Of a DNA stretch of 64,000 nucleotides, positions 1 to 10,709 are shown piece after piece. The notes under the pieces are model-generated. The model worked only from the letters and a program-made list of their open reading frames with translations. It was not told where the DNA came from and ran no database searches. The DNA is from Streptomyces sp. SS1-1. GTDB taxonomy: Bacteria > Actinomycetota > Actinomycetes > Streptomycetales > Streptomycetaceae. The translations under genes and the position numbers were made by a program. Every line of letters begins with the position of its first letter. The stretch's first letter is position 1. The DNA lies in contig NZ_WBXN01000004.1 in NCBI RefSeq assembly GCF_008973465.1, positions 2,294,001 to 2,358,000 on the forward strand, given 5' to 3'.

Positions 1-338
1 GCGTCGGTGGCGGTGCCGACGGTGGAGCGCGGGTCGGAGCCCATGCGCTGCTGGTCGACGGTGATGGCGGTGGTCAGTCCGTCGAGGACGTCGACCTCGG
101 GCCGGGCCAGGTTCGGCATGAAGCCCTGGAGGAACGCGCTGTACGTCTCGTTGATCAGCCGCTGCGACTCGGCGGCGATGGTGTCGAACACCAGCGAGCT
201 CTTGCCGGAGCCGGAGACGCCGGTGAACACCGTCAGCCGGCGCTTCGGGATCTCGATGCTGACGTCCTTCAGGTTGTTCTCCCGCGCCCCGTACACACGG
301 ATCAGATCGTGGCTGTCGGCGACGTGCGGCTCGGTCAT
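1..338 (-). CDS. UvrA-like excinuclease/ABC ATPase, N-terminal part (cut by window edge)
   Basis: Only the first ~112 codons are in the window. The start ATG (336-338 on the complement) is preceded by a GGAG-type ribosome site. The N-terminus carries the UvrA signature: 'RVYGARENNLKDVSIEIP' followed by the Walker A 'GVSGSGKSS', then 'LVFDTIAAESQR' and a 'VDQQRMGSDPRSTVGT' region. Full UvrA proteins are about 950 residues; shorter paralogues of about 750 residues (DrrC-like, self-resistance) start in the same way with an early P-loop. Which of the two this is cannot be decided here. It lies 58 bp downstream of a VOC gene on the same strand. A VOC/bleomycin-resistance-like protein next to a UvrA paralogue suggests a drug or DNA-damage protection pair, but that is inference. 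Confidence 0.85.
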   Translation of the reverse strand, partial: MTEPHVADSHDLIRVYGARENNLKDVSIEIPKRRLTVFTGVSGSGKSSLVFDTIAAESQRLINETYSAFLQGFMPNLARPEVDVLDGLTTAITVDQQRMGSDPRSTVGTATD

Positions 339-396
339 CGTGAGGTCTCCATCTGCGGCTGGGTGAGGGAACGTCGTCCGGGGGTGCTCGGGCGGT

Positions 397-807
397 TCAG
401 CCCCTGGCCTGGATGCGGATGAGGTTCCCCGCGGGGTCGCGGAAGGCGCAGTCGCGGATGCCGTACGGCTGGTCGGTGGGTTCCTGCACGACCTCGGCGC
501 CGGCGGCCTGCACCTTCTCGAAGGTCTCGTCGACGTCGGCGGTGGCCAGCAGCAGCCAGCCGTAGGTGCCCTTGGCCATCATCTCGGCGATGACCCGGCG
601 CTCGTCGTCGGTGACGCCGGGGTCGGCGGCGGGCGGTGCGAGCAGCAGCGAGGTGTCGGGCTGCCCGGGCGGCCCCACGGTGATCCAGCGCATCGTGCCC
701 TGCCCGACGTCGTTGCGGACCTCGAAGCCGAGGACGTCACGGTAGAAGGCCAGGGAGGCCTCCGGATCGTCGTGCGGGATGAAGCTGGCGTGAATGCTGA
801 TGTCCAT
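397..807 (-). CDS. VOC (glyoxalase/bleomycin-resistance fold) family protein
   Basis: A 136-residue protein with the usual VOC opening: 'IHASFIPHDDPEASLAFYRDVLGFEV' matches the first beta-alpha-beta module, and the end 'IRDCAFRDPAGNLIRIQ' matches the second. VOC proteins are small metalloenzymes or drug-binding proteins. The substrate cannot be told from sequence. The ATG at 805-807 is chosen because the module begins about 8 residues later; a much longer reading frame continues upstream but only as a shadow of the next gene. It sits 51 bp downstream of the STAND gene and 58 bp upstream of the UvrA-like gene, all on the same strand, so co-transcription is likely. Confidence 0.8.
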   Translation of the reverse strand: MDISIHASFIPHDDPEASLAFYRDVLGFEVRNDVGQGTMRWITVGPPGQPDTSLLLAPPAADPGVTDDERRVIAEMMAKGTYGWLLLATADVDETFEKVQAAGAEVVQEPTDQPYGIRDCAFRDPAGNLIRIQARG

Positions 808-857
808 GCCCGTCACGCTAGCGGCGGGCGGGGGGCGGCGCTTCTCGATTCCTGACC

Positions 858-3800
858 TCACGTTCGCGTGCGGTCCGCGTCCCTCCCGCCGCCCTGCGGT
901 CCGGGCCGGCCGGCTGCCGCGGCCGCGTGTCCGGGCGTCCTCGTACCGAAGACGTCCCAGGCCGTGCGCAGGCGCCCGCTCGCCAGGGCGAGGAGAACCA
1001 GTCGGCGCCTCAGCCTGCGTACGTCGGGATGGTCGGCGCCGAGAACCCGGACACCGTCGGTGTGGACGCGAAGGGCCAGGTCGAGGGCGCGCCCGGGGTG
1101 GCCGGACCACAGGACCGCATAGGCGTGAAGGCCCCGTCGTTGCCACGTCACGATGTGATCGGCACCGTGCACGCGGGCGGTGTCCGTGACGAGTTCGGTG
1201 TAGGCCCGAACCGCCTTGCGGACACGTCCGCACAGACGGAGCGCCCATGCCTCTCCGCCCCGGGCGCCGAGCGTCTCGACGTGATCAGGACCGTAGATCC
1301 TCTCGTGCTCGACCACCACCCGTCGGTAGGCGGCAAGGGCCTTCCTCAGTCGGCCCGTGGCACGCAGGCTTCCCGCCACGCACCAGCGCTGGACCAGCAC
1401 CTCCGGATGGTCCGGGCCGAAACGGGCCAGCATGCGCTCGAGCACACGCCGATGCACGGCGGCTGATCTCCACACGAGGCCCGCGGACCAGGAGGCCTGC
1501 CCCAACGCCCGCCACGCCGTGAGACTCTCGGAGCTGTCCTCCCCGGTCCGCGCGATCTCGAGGGCGAGGATCCGTCGCCGGACACCGAGCGCCTTGATCC
1601 GGCGGTTGACCCCGCGGTAGTCGTTGGCCAGGCCCCGCAGGAGATCGACGGTGTACGGATGATCAGGACCGAGGGTTCGGACATAGCCGGGATAGAGCGC
1701 CCGCCGCAGGTGGAGTGCCTGTCTGCGACGCCCTGAGCGGCGTACCGCGTCGGCGTACTCGGACCGCGCGACCAACGTCCAGTGGTGATCGTCGCCGTAG
1801 AACCGCGAGAAGTCCTCCACCGTCCGCTCCGTGGCCGCCAGCCACTCCTGGACGCGCTGGGCGCTGCCGTACGCGGCGGCCAGCCGTCGCCGCATGACGA
1901 TCGTGTGCAGGTGTCCCGGTCCATGGCTCTGCTCCACCGTCGCCAGCGCGTCCTGGTAGCGGGCCAGAGCACTGTCGTAGTCGGCGAGCCACAACTCGGC
2001 CTGTCCGACCATCGCGGAGAGCCACGGGATGGAGGGAGCGTCGGCGCCCTGCTGCTCGATCCGTTCCCGCAGAACACGGGCCCGCAGGTCACGGGCTTCC
2101 TGGTTTCGGTTCGCGGTCAGGAGTACCCAGGCCGTCGCCTCGTCCAGACGGAAGAGCAACGGGTGCCGCCGGCCGAGGTGGTGTGCGATGTCCGACCGCG
2201 TTCTCCGCAGCAGGGCCAACGCCTCGTCGTGGGCGCGGATGCCGTTGAGCTCCGATGCGAGATCGATGCGGCGGCCCAGCGTCCACGGATGCCCTTCCCC
2301 GTGGATCCGCTCCGCGTCCCTCAGGACCCGACGTGCCAGATCGACCGCTTCGGTGTGCCGTCCGGCGTCGGCGCAGACGTCGGCGTACAGCCGCCGGGCA
2401 CGAAGTGTGGCCGTCGAGTCGGTCCCCAGCAGCCGCTCGTAGTCAGTGAGGAGCTGTCTCGCCTCCTCGTACGCCTGCTGGTACTTCGACGCGCTGTGCA
2501 GGGTGCGGACCAACCGGCTGCGGGCGACCAGGACATCGGGGTGGTCCGGGCCGTTCGGCGCCGTCAGGTCGTCGATGGCGCGGCGCACTTCACGGAGCGC
2601 CTCGTCGTAGCGCTCCTGCCGCGCCAACGCCTCCGCCCATGTCGCCCGGACCGTCGCTATCTCGGCCGGAGCGTCACCGAAGAGGCGTTCCGCTTCGTCC
2701 AGCGCTTGCCGGGCCACTTCCAGGGCCTCGTCGTACAGACCCGCCGACAGGCAGGCGTCCGCCAGACGGTCTCTGATCCAGACCGTCTCGGACTCGTCCC
2801 TGCCTTCGCCGGACTCCCGCTCGACGAGCAGTCGCCGCAGCAGGTCCACGCCTTCGGAGGCGCGGCCGACCGAATCGTAGAAGTCTGCCAGGCGACTCAG
2901 CTCACCGGCGTTACGGACCGGGTCCACCGATTCGCCGGGCATCAGGCGCTCACGCAGGGACTCCGACACCGCCACGGCCTCGGTCAGCCGTCCTGCCTCG
3001 GCGTACACGTCCGCGAGGTCGGCCCGGGCTCGAAGGGTGTGGCTGTGGTCGGGGCCGGCGAGGCGCTCGAAGTCCATGACCAGGCGTTCGGTCATGGACA
3101 CGGCCACGTCGAAGTGGCCCGCCGAACGATGTGCCTCAGCCAGGTCCGCACGAACGGTGAGTACCTGAGGTGAGTCAGGGCCCTCGGTCTCCTCGGTGAG
3201 TTCTAGGAGCCGCTGGAACGCCGAGACGGCCCCCTCGGCCCGTCCGTTCCCGTGCCGGATGTCCGCCAGCAGACGCAGGGCCTGGAGCACGGCCGCCGAC
3301 CGGGGCTCTCCTCTCGACTCCGACCGCAGCAGCGTCTCCTCGGCGGCTTCCAGGGCCCGGGCGGATTCGCCGACCATGTCCAGGTACCGCGCCATCCAGT
3401 CCCGCAGGTCCACGAGGAGCGTGATGCAGGGCTCCGGCAGGCCGACGAGGTCGGGCACCACCGCACTCCACAACGCCTCTACCTGGCCGACAAGTTGACC
3501 TCCCTCTTCCTTCCTCTCCCATGCTTCATGCAGCGCGATCAGGTCCTCCGCGAGACACTCCCCGACCACCGTGGCCGTCTCCGCAAGCGCACCCGCCGCC
3601 CTGACCCGGTCGCGCAGCACCCGTCGGGTGAGGCGATGCAGCGCGATGCTGTCGGCACCCATCCGGTTCGCCAGCGATGCCTCGACCAACCGGCCGACCG
3701 CGCGCTCGACCGCCGTGCCCGAGTCATGACCGTGACGCAGGGCGACCGCGCGCAGCAGACCGCCGGGCACACCCGACGGCGACAGCAGAGCGAGGGCGTC

Positions 3801-4883
3801 CAGCAGGGGCCGGGCCAGACCCGTCTCGTCATGCGCTTCGGCCTGCTGGACGGAGAACAGCACGACCTCGGCCGTCCGATGGGGATACCGCTCGCCCGGG
3901 ACCGCCGGCAGCAACTGCTCCACGGACATGGTCCGCAGCCGCTGCAGACAGCCCTCATATCCGATGTGCTCGCTCTTGATCACGGCTGCGGACTGCGCGA
4001 GGGCGACCGGCAGCCGGCCGAGCTCGTCACCGAGCGCACGCGCCCCTTCTTCGTCGTCGAGCCCGGTCCGCTCCCGCAGGAAGGCGAGCGTCTCACCGAC
4101 GCTGAAGACCCCGACCTCCACCTGGCCGCCCGGAGCGAGGTTCTCGAATGCACGGGAGGTCGTGGTGACCACCACCTCCGCCCGGCCCGCCGTGGGCAGC
4201 CACTCGGCGACCTCGTCCGGTGCAACGGCGTTGTCGATGACCAGCAGGCACTGTTCCTCGGCACGGCCGATCCAGGTCAGCGCCGCACGCGCCGAGGTCT
4301 CGGCGTCCTCGCCCGGGTCGCGGACACCGAGCTGTGCAGCCAGCTCGGACAGTCCGGACACCAGCAGGCCGCGGGTCTCGCCGTTGATCCAGGCGACCAC
4401 GGGCCACCCGTCCTCGATGCGACGACGCGCGTACGCGGCCGCGAGCTGGGTCTTGCCCACTCCCCTGGTCCCGGTCACCGTCCGGACGACCGCGAGGCGG
4501 TGATCCGCCGCGCTCGCGGCGAGTTCGGCGACGAGTTCGTCGCGAGGCTGGAAGCCGACGGGACGACGGGGCAGGTCCCCCATGCGCACCACGGGTCCGG
4601 CGGGCGCCGCGGCCCCATCGTCGGGTGCTGCCTGGAGGGCCGGCTCCGAGCGGCCCGTTCCGACGGGGGTGTCGGCAGTCTCGGCTCGGGGGGTGGCGAA
4701 CCAGGTACTCCAGGCGGTGACCACGGCGGCGACAACGGAGCCGGCACCGATGCCCACAGAGGCACGGTCGCCCTCCTCCGTGGGCATCAGTGGCAGGGGA
4801 GCGGTGTAGAAGAGCGCGAAGACGGCTCCGAAGCCGAGGAGGGCCAGTCCGATGCCCATGGCCCAGCGCACTCCCGGCCGCAT
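858..4883 (-). CDS. Membrane-anchored NB-ARC/TPR (STAND) protein
   Basis: 1341 residues. Two hydrophobic segments lie near the N-terminus (about 9-30 and 43-61), followed by a Pro/Ala linker. An NB-ARC-type NTPase follows: Walker A 'GTRGVGKT' at 138-145, Walker B 'LLVIDNA' near 213-219, an Arg-bearing 'VVVTTTSR' sensor near 237-244, and 'LGRLPVALAQS' near 288, equivalent to the GLPLA motif. From about residue 500 to the end the protein is an array of degenerate TPR-like repeats with the recurring phrase 'GxDHPxTLxxR'. This is the STAND layout (switch NTPase plus sensor repeats). Instead of a known N-terminal effector there are only membrane helices. The start has a good ribosome site (AAGGGGGACGCG before ATG). 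By eye its codon use is less extreme in GC than its neighbours. Ligand and output are unknown. Confidence 0.8.
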   Translation of the reverse strand: MRPGVRWAMGIGLALLGFGAVFALFYTAPLPLMPTEEGDRASVGIGAGSVVAAVVTAWSTWFATPRAETADTPVGTGRSEPALQAAPDDGAAAPAGPVVRMGDLPRRPVGFQPRDELVAELAASAADHRLAVVRTVTGTRGVGKTQLAAAYARRRIEDGWPVVAWINGETRGLLVSGLSELAAQLGVRDPGEDAETSARAALTWIGRAEEQCLLVIDNAVAPDEVAEWLPTAGRAEVVVTTTSRAFENLAPGGQVEVGVFSVGETLAFLRERTGLDDEEGARALGDELGRLPVALAQSAAVIKSEHIGYEGCLQRLRTMSVEQLLPAVPGERYPHRTAEVVLFSVQQAEAHDETGLARPLLDALALLSPSGVPGGLLRAVALRHGHDSGTAVERAVGRLVEASLANRMGADSIALHRLTRRVLRDRVRAAGALAETATVVGECLAEDLIALHEAWERKEEGGQLVGQVEALWSAVVPDLVGLPEPCITLLVDLRDWMARYLDMVGESARALEAAEETLLRSESRGEPRSAAVLQALRLLADIRHGNGRAEGAVSAFQRLLELTEETEGPDSPQVLTVRADLAEAHRSAGHFDVAVSMTERLVMDFERLAGPDHSHTLRARADLADVYAEAGRLTEAVAVSESLRERLMPGESVDPVRNAGELSRLADFYDSVGRASEGVDLLRRLLVERESGEGRDESETVWIRDRLADACLSAGLYDEALEVARQALDEAERLFGDAPAEIATVRATWAEALARQERYDEALREVRRAIDDLTAPNGPDHPDVLVARSRLVRTLHSASKYQQAYEEARQLLTDYERLLGTDSTATLRARRLYADVCADAGRHTEAVDLARRVLRDAERIHGEGHPWTLGRRIDLASELNGIRAHDEALALLRRTRSDIAHHLGRRHPLLFRLDEATAWVLLTANRNQEARDLRARVLRERIEQQGADAPSIPWLSAMVGQAELWLADYDSALARYQDALATVEQSHGPGHLHTIVMRRRLAAAYGSAQRVQEWLAATERTVEDFSRFYGDDHHWTLVARSEYADAVRRSGRRRQALHLRRALYPGYVRTLGPDHPYTVDLLRGLANDYRGVNRRIKALGVRRRILALEIARTGEDSSESLTAWRALGQASWSAGLVWRSAAVHRRVLERMLARFGPDHPEVLVQRWCVAGSLRATGRLRKALAAYRRVVVEHERIYGPDHVETLGARGGEAWALRLCGRVRKAVRAYTELVTDTARVHGADHIVTWQRRGLHAYAVLWSGHPGRALDLALRVHTDGVRVLGADHPDVRRLRRRLVLLALASGRLRTAWDVFGTRTPGHAAAAAGRPGPQGGGRDADRTRT

Positions 4884-4976
4884 CGCGTCCCCCTTCGAGC
4901 ACAGCCCTCCGACGGCACGATTGTCCGGTAGGGCGGGCAGCTCAGGAAGGCGGACCGAAGAATCGGCGGCCGAGGC

Positions 4977-5675
4977 TCAGGAGGGCGTTCGTGCCGCCGC
5001 CGCCAGCAGGCCCGCCACGTCGTCCGTGCACAGGGTGAGGGCGGCGCCGACCGTGGCGAGGGTGTCGCGTTCGGCGGGGGTGTAGGGGCCGTCGGCCAGG
5101 GCGATGCGGGCGCCCTGGAGGAGGATCGACTCGCGGCCGGCGGGGGCGAGGTGCGGGGCGAGCGGGTCCAGGGCCTCGTGGAGCTCTATGGCGAGCCCGG
5201 GGCCGCACGGCTCGGACAGGACCCGGCCGGTGTCGGCGGCCAGCGCGTCCACGAGGGCGCTGAGCTGTTCCTCGGTGCAGTCGTCGAAGCCGGCCGCGCG
5301 CACGGTGGCCGCGGCGGTCTCCAGGGCGGGGCGGGCGCCGGTGCCGCCCGCCGACAGCACCGCGAGGGCGACGGTGTGCACGGCGTCGCGGAGCATCGCG
5401 GAGAAGCGGGTGGTGGTCGGGTGGTCCAGGGCGTCGGTGCCGAAGTGGCGGCGGCAGGCGGCGCACTCGACGACGGGGCCGGTCTCGCCGCGTGGCAGCA
5501 CGGGGACGCCGAGCAGGGTGAAGCGCCGGTGTCCGGTCAGCCGCTGGTAGTTGCGGTCGCCTCCGCACCCCGGGCAGAAGAACTCGCCGTCGCCGGCGGC
5601 CGTCCACACGGTGCGGGTGCCCACGAGGCGCGCAAGCCTGGCGGCACGGCCGTCTCGTCCCCGTCCTGGCAGCAC
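4977..5675 (-). CDS. Zinc-ribbon plus TerB-like domain protein
   Basis: 232 residues from a GTG start at 5673-5675. That start is chosen because GGAGG lies 6 bases upstream; an open frame continues further 5' without a comparable site. An N-terminal zinc ribbon (CPGCG ... CAACR, Cys pairs near 30 and 67) is followed by an alpha-helical domain resembling the tellurite-resistance TerB fold, with acidic helices ('FDDCTEEQLSALVDALAADT', 'ADGPYTPAERDTLATVG'). The family is common in Streptomyces and its molecular role is not known to me. It is upstream of the STAND gene by 93 bp on the same strand and downstream of leuA. Confidence 0.65.
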   Translation of the reverse strand: MLPGRGRDGRAARLARLVGTRTVWTAAGDGEFFCPGCGGDRNYQRLTGHRRFTLLGVPVLPRGETGPVVECAACRRHFGTDALDHPTTTRFSAMLRDAVHTVALAVLSAGGTGARPALETAAATVRAAGFDDCTEEQLSALVDALAADTGRVLSEPCGPGLAIELHEALDPLAPHLAPAGRESILLQGARIALADGPYTPAERDTLATVGAALTLCTDDVAGLLAAAARTPS

Positions 5676-5801
5676 GTCGCACCTCCGTAACGCCACGGCA
5701 ACATCGCCGCGCTTGCGTGATGTTAGCCACATCCTGGACGTGGAGTCAGTACCCCGGACGAGACCTCTCCGTGACCTGCACGTTCTGCTGGCCGGAAATG
5801 G

Positions 5802-5842
5802 CCGTGGCCCCGCCCGCCGGAGCACGGCGGGCGGGGCCACGG
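5802..5842 (-). terminator. Strong hairpin terminator downstream of leuA
   Basis: A perfect 18-bp inverted repeat (5802-5819 with 5825-5842) with a 5-base loop lies 20 bases past the leuA stop. It has no U-run, as is common for Streptomyces terminators. Confidence 0.8.
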
Positions 5843-5861
5843 TTCCCCGTGTGGGGGACGG

Positions 5862-7723
<1,862 letters not shown>

Positions 7724-7931
7724 GCTAGCCGAGCTCTCCGGTATGCGGCGGTCCATATCAGTATGCGGGACCGGGGACCTCGGAACAGCCCCGGGAGCCT
7801 GTGCGAAAAGCCACAATCCGGGCACCGGCGCATAACACAGAGCGACCACGGAGGGTGACCAGATCCGCTTATTTCACCAATCATGGTCGCTGCTAGTGAC
7901 ATCACCCCTACGCAGTGCCATGGTGCGGCAC

Positions 7932-9002
7932 ATGACCACCAACGGGGGCTTCGAGCCCGTCTTCTGCACCGTCGTGCCGCCGCACGTCCTCGACCGGCTG
8001 GCCCGGAACGACGACCCCGCGCTCTCCGGCCCGGCCCGCCGGACCCTGGTCCGCGACAGCGAGCTGCGCGGCAGGCGCCGGGTGACGACCGAGTTCGCGC
8101 TCGCGTCGGCGCCACTCGCCAAGGCGCCGTCGGACCAGCCGCTGCGCACCGTCTACGACGCCGGGCACGGCACCGCCCTGCCCGGCACGAAGGTCCGCGG
8201 CGAGGGGGACGCCCCCGGCCGGGACGCCACGGTCAACCGCGCCTACTCGGGGCTCGGCGCCACCTTCGAGCTGTTCCTGAAGGCGTACGGCCGGCACTCC
8301 ATCGACGGCGACGGGCTGCCGCTGGACGCCACCGTCCACTACGACGAGGACTACAACAACGCCTTCTGGAACGGCGAGCAGATGGTGTTCGGCGACGGGG
8401 ACGGCGAGATCTTCCTCGACTTCACCATCCCGATCGACGTCATCGGCCACGAACTCACCCACGGCGTCACCCAGTACACGGCCAACCTCACCTACTACGG
8501 GCAGCCGGGCGCGCTGAACGAGTCGATGTCCGACGTCTTCGGCGCCCTGATCAAGCAGTACACGCTCGGCCAGACCGCCGCCGAGGCCGACTGGCTGATC
8601 GGCGCGGGCCTGCTCGCCCCCGGCGTCACCGGCAAGGCGCTGCGCTCGATGAAGGAGCCGGGCAGCGCGTACGACGACGACGTCCTCGGCAAGGACCCGC
8701 AGCCCGCCACGATGGACGACTACGTCCGCACCGGCCGGGACAACGGCGGCGTCCACATCAACTCCGGCATCCCCAACCACGCCTTCTACCTGGCCGCCAC
8801 CGCGCTCGGCGGGAACGCCTGGGAACGGGCGGGGCAGATCTGGTTCGACGTCCTCACCGGCGGCGAGCTGCCGGACCGGGCGATGTTCACCGACTTCGCG
8901 GCGCTCACCGTGAAGGCGGCGCGGGAGCGCTTCGGTGACGCCGGTGACGAGTTCCGGGCCGTCGCGAAGGCGTGGGAGCAGGTGGGGGTGCGGATCCCGT
9001 AG
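7932..9002 (+). CDS. Protealysin-like M4 family metallopeptidase
   Basis: 356 residues from ATG 7932; in-frame starts at 7896 (GTG) and 7920 (ATG) are possible and none has a clear ribosome site. It is a thermolysin-family zinc endopeptidase: HELTH at 173-177, the third zinc ligand Glu in 'NESMSD' (about 197), and the catalytic His in 'GGVHINSG' (about 275). There is no signal peptide. The short N-terminus with 'VVPPHVLDRLA' resembles the small propeptide of protealysin-like proteases rather than the long thermolysin propeptide, so it is probably made in the cytoplasm as a proenzyme. The gene is followed 20 bp later by a putative emfourin gene, the typical partner inhibitor. It is divergent from leuA. 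Confidence 0.9.
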   Translation: MTTNGGFEPVFCTVVPPHVLDRLARNDDPALSGPARRTLVRDSELRGRRRVTTEFALASAPLAKAPSDQPLRTVYDAGHGTALPGTKVRGEGDAPGRDATVNRAYSGLGATFELFLKAYGRHSIDGDGLPLDATVHYDEDYNNAFWNGEQMVFGDGDGEIFLDFTIPIDVIGHELTHGVTQYTANLTYYGQPGALNESMSDVFGALIKQYTLGQTAAEADWLIGAGLLAPGVTGKALRSMKEPGSAYDDDVLGKDPQPATMDDYVRTGRDNGGVHINSGIPNHAFYLAATALGGNAWERAGQIWFDVLTGGELPDRAMFTDFAALTVKAARERFGDAGDEFRAVAKAWEQVGVRIP

Positions 9003-9022
9003 CGGCGTAATAGACAGGTCCC

Positions 9023-9289
9023 ATGCGTATTCAGGTACGGCGCACGGGCGGGTTCGCGGGCATCGAGCGGCACGCGGAGGTGGACACCGCGGGGCGGCCG
9101 GACGCCGAGGAGTGGCACGCCCTGGCCGAGGGCGCCCTCGCGTCCGGCCGGGGCACCCCGCCCGCCGGGGTGCCGGACGGCTTCGGCTACGAGATCACCG
9201 TGGACGGCCGGACGGTGTACTGCGCCGACCCCCGGCTCACCGACGCGCAGCGCGCGCTCGTCTCCCGCGTGCTGAAGGAGGGCGCCTAG
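9023..9289 (+). CDS. Emfourin-like protein inhibitor of the M4 protease
   Basis: 88 residues, small and without a signal peptide. It opens 'MRIQVRRTGGFAGIERHAEVDT', which matches what I recall of the emfourin family (inhibitors of protealysin-like proteases, encoded directly downstream of their target). It also contains 'GFGYEITVDGRTVYCADPRLTDAQRALVSRVL'. The position 20 bp downstream of an M4 protease gene on the same strand is the main support. The likely role is to hold the cytoplasmic protease inactive. The assignment rests on recalled family features and context, not on an alignment. Confidence 0.72.
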   Translation: MRIQVRRTGGFAGIERHAEVDTAGRPDAEEWHALAEGALASGRGTPPAGVPDGFGYEITVDGRTVYCADPRLTDAQRALVSRVLKEGA

Positions 9290-9319
9290 TACGGGGAACG
9301 GCCGGTTCCCGTCAGGGCG

Positions 9320-9349
9320 TTGACTTGGCGTGCCGCCGGTGCCGATGAT
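9320..9349 (+). promoter_or_regulatory. Candidate promoter of the GH1 gene (leaderless)
   Basis: TTGACT (9320-9325), an 18-base spacer, then GATGAT (9344-9349), 7 bases before ATG 9357. There is no ribosome site, which fits a leaderless mRNA and supports 9357 over upstream starts. Confidence 0.35.
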
Positions 9350-9356
9350 CCGGCGC

Positions 9357-10700
9357 ATGGCGATCGACGAGCGCGGTGCGACCCGGCCGGTACCCCGTTT
9401 CCCGGACGGCTTCCTGTGGGGGGTGTCCACCTCGGCCCACCAGATCGAGGGGGCGGCGGAGCTGCGCGAGCGGTCCGTGTGGGACGCGTTCACGGCCGAG
9501 CCGGGGCGTGTGAAGGACGGCTCGACGGCCGAGGTGGCCTGCGACCACTACCACCGCTACCGCGAGGACGTGGCACTGCTCGCCGGGCTCGGCGTGGACG
9601 CCTACCGGTTCTCGATCTCCTGGCCTCGGGTGAACTCCCCGCAGGGGCTGGACTTCTACGACCGTCTGGTGGATGAGCTGTGCGCGGCGGGCGTACGCCC
9701 GGTGCCGACGCTCTTCCACTGGGACCTGCCCGTCGCGCTGGACTGGCTGGAGCGGGACACGGCCGACCGGTTCGCCGCGCACGTGTCCCGGGTCGCCGGC
9801 CGCCTCGGCGACCGGGTCGGCACCTGGATCACCCTGAACGAACCGGCCGAGCACACCCTGCTGGGCCACGCCCTGGGCACCCACGCGCCCGGCCGGCGGC
9901 TCCTGTTCGACGCGCTGCCGGTCGCCCACCACCAGCTGCTCGCGCACGGGCTCGCGGTACGGGCGCTGCGCGCGGCCGGCGCGACGGACGTCGGGATCAC
10001 GAACTCGCACGGGCCGACCTGGCCGGCGTCGCGGGAGCAGGCGGACCTGGAGGCGGCGGACTTCTACGACCTGCTGCTGAACCGGCTGTTCGCCGACCCG
10101 CTGCTGCTCGGCCGCTACCCGGACGGCATCGAGGCGCTGATGCCGGGGGACGTCGAGGCCGATCTGAAGGTCATCGCCGAGCCGCTCGACTTCTACGGCG
10201 TCAACTACTACGCGCCGACCCGGGTGGGGGCGCCGCAGGGCACCGAGATCGAGTTCGGCGGGATCACCATGCCCGCCGAACTGCCGTTCTCCGTACGGGA
10301 CATCGAGGGCGTGCCGACGACCGACTTCGGGTGGCCGGTCGTCCCGGAGGGCCTGACGGAACTCCTCACCGGCTTCCGGGACCGCTACGGCGACCGCCTC
10401 CCGCCGGTCGTCGTCACCGAGAACGGCTGCTCCTACGAGGGCGTCGACGACCAGGAACGGATCGCCTACCTCGACGGGCACGTCCGCGCGCTGCACCGGG
10501 CCGTGGAGGCGGGCGTCGACGTGCGCGGCTACTTCGTGTGGTCCCTGCTGGACAACTTCGAGTGGGCCGAGGGCTACGCGCGGCGCTTCGGCCTGGTGCA
10601 CGTCGACTTCGCCACGCAACGGCGCACCCCGAAGGCGTCCTACCGCTGGTTCCGCGATCTGCTGCGGGCCCAGCGGCAGGCGGGGACCCCGGCCGGCTGA
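9357..10700 (+). CDS. GH1 family beta-glucosidase
   Basis: 447 residues, the normal GH1 length. It hydrolyses beta-linked glucosides or cello-oligosaccharides in the cytoplasm, by retaining double displacement. Seen: 'FLWGVSTSAHQIEG' at the N-terminus, acid/base Glu in 'TLNEP' (about 162), nucleophile Glu in 'VVTENG' (about 355), 'YFVWSLLDNFEWAEGY' and 'FGLVHVDF' at the end. There is no signal peptide. In-frame upstream starts exist at 9330, 9339 and 9345, but the GH1 domain needs none of that sequence. No transporter or LacI regulator is next to it, so the natural substrate is open. It converges with the epimerase gene, with 9 bp between the stops. Confidence 0.93.
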   Translation: MAIDERGATRPVPRFPDGFLWGVSTSAHQIEGAAELRERSVWDAFTAEPGRVKDGSTAEVACDHYHRYREDVALLAGLGVDAYRFSISWPRVNSPQGLDFYDRLVDELCAAGVRPVPTLFHWDLPVALDWLERDTADRFAAHVSRVAGRLGDRVGTWITLNEPAEHTLLGHALGTHAPGRRLLFDALPVAHHQLLAHGLAVRALRAAGATDVGITNSHGPTWPASREQADLEAADFYDLLLNRLFADPLLLGRYPDGIEALMPGDVEADLKVIAEPLDFYGVNYYAPTRVGAPQGTEIEFGGITMPAELPFSVRDIEGVPTTDFGWPVVPEGLTELLTGFRDRYGDRLPPVVVTENGCSYEGVDDQERIAYLDGHVRALHRAVEAGVDVRGYFVWSLLDNFEWAEGYARRFGLVHVDFATQRRTPKASYRWFRDLLRAQRQAGTPAG

Positions 10701-10709
10701 CCGGAGTCG

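Noticed and set aside
4884..4976. Possible short gene between the STAND and TerB-like genes
   Set aside because: The 93 bp hold only the STAND ribosome site and no supported frame.
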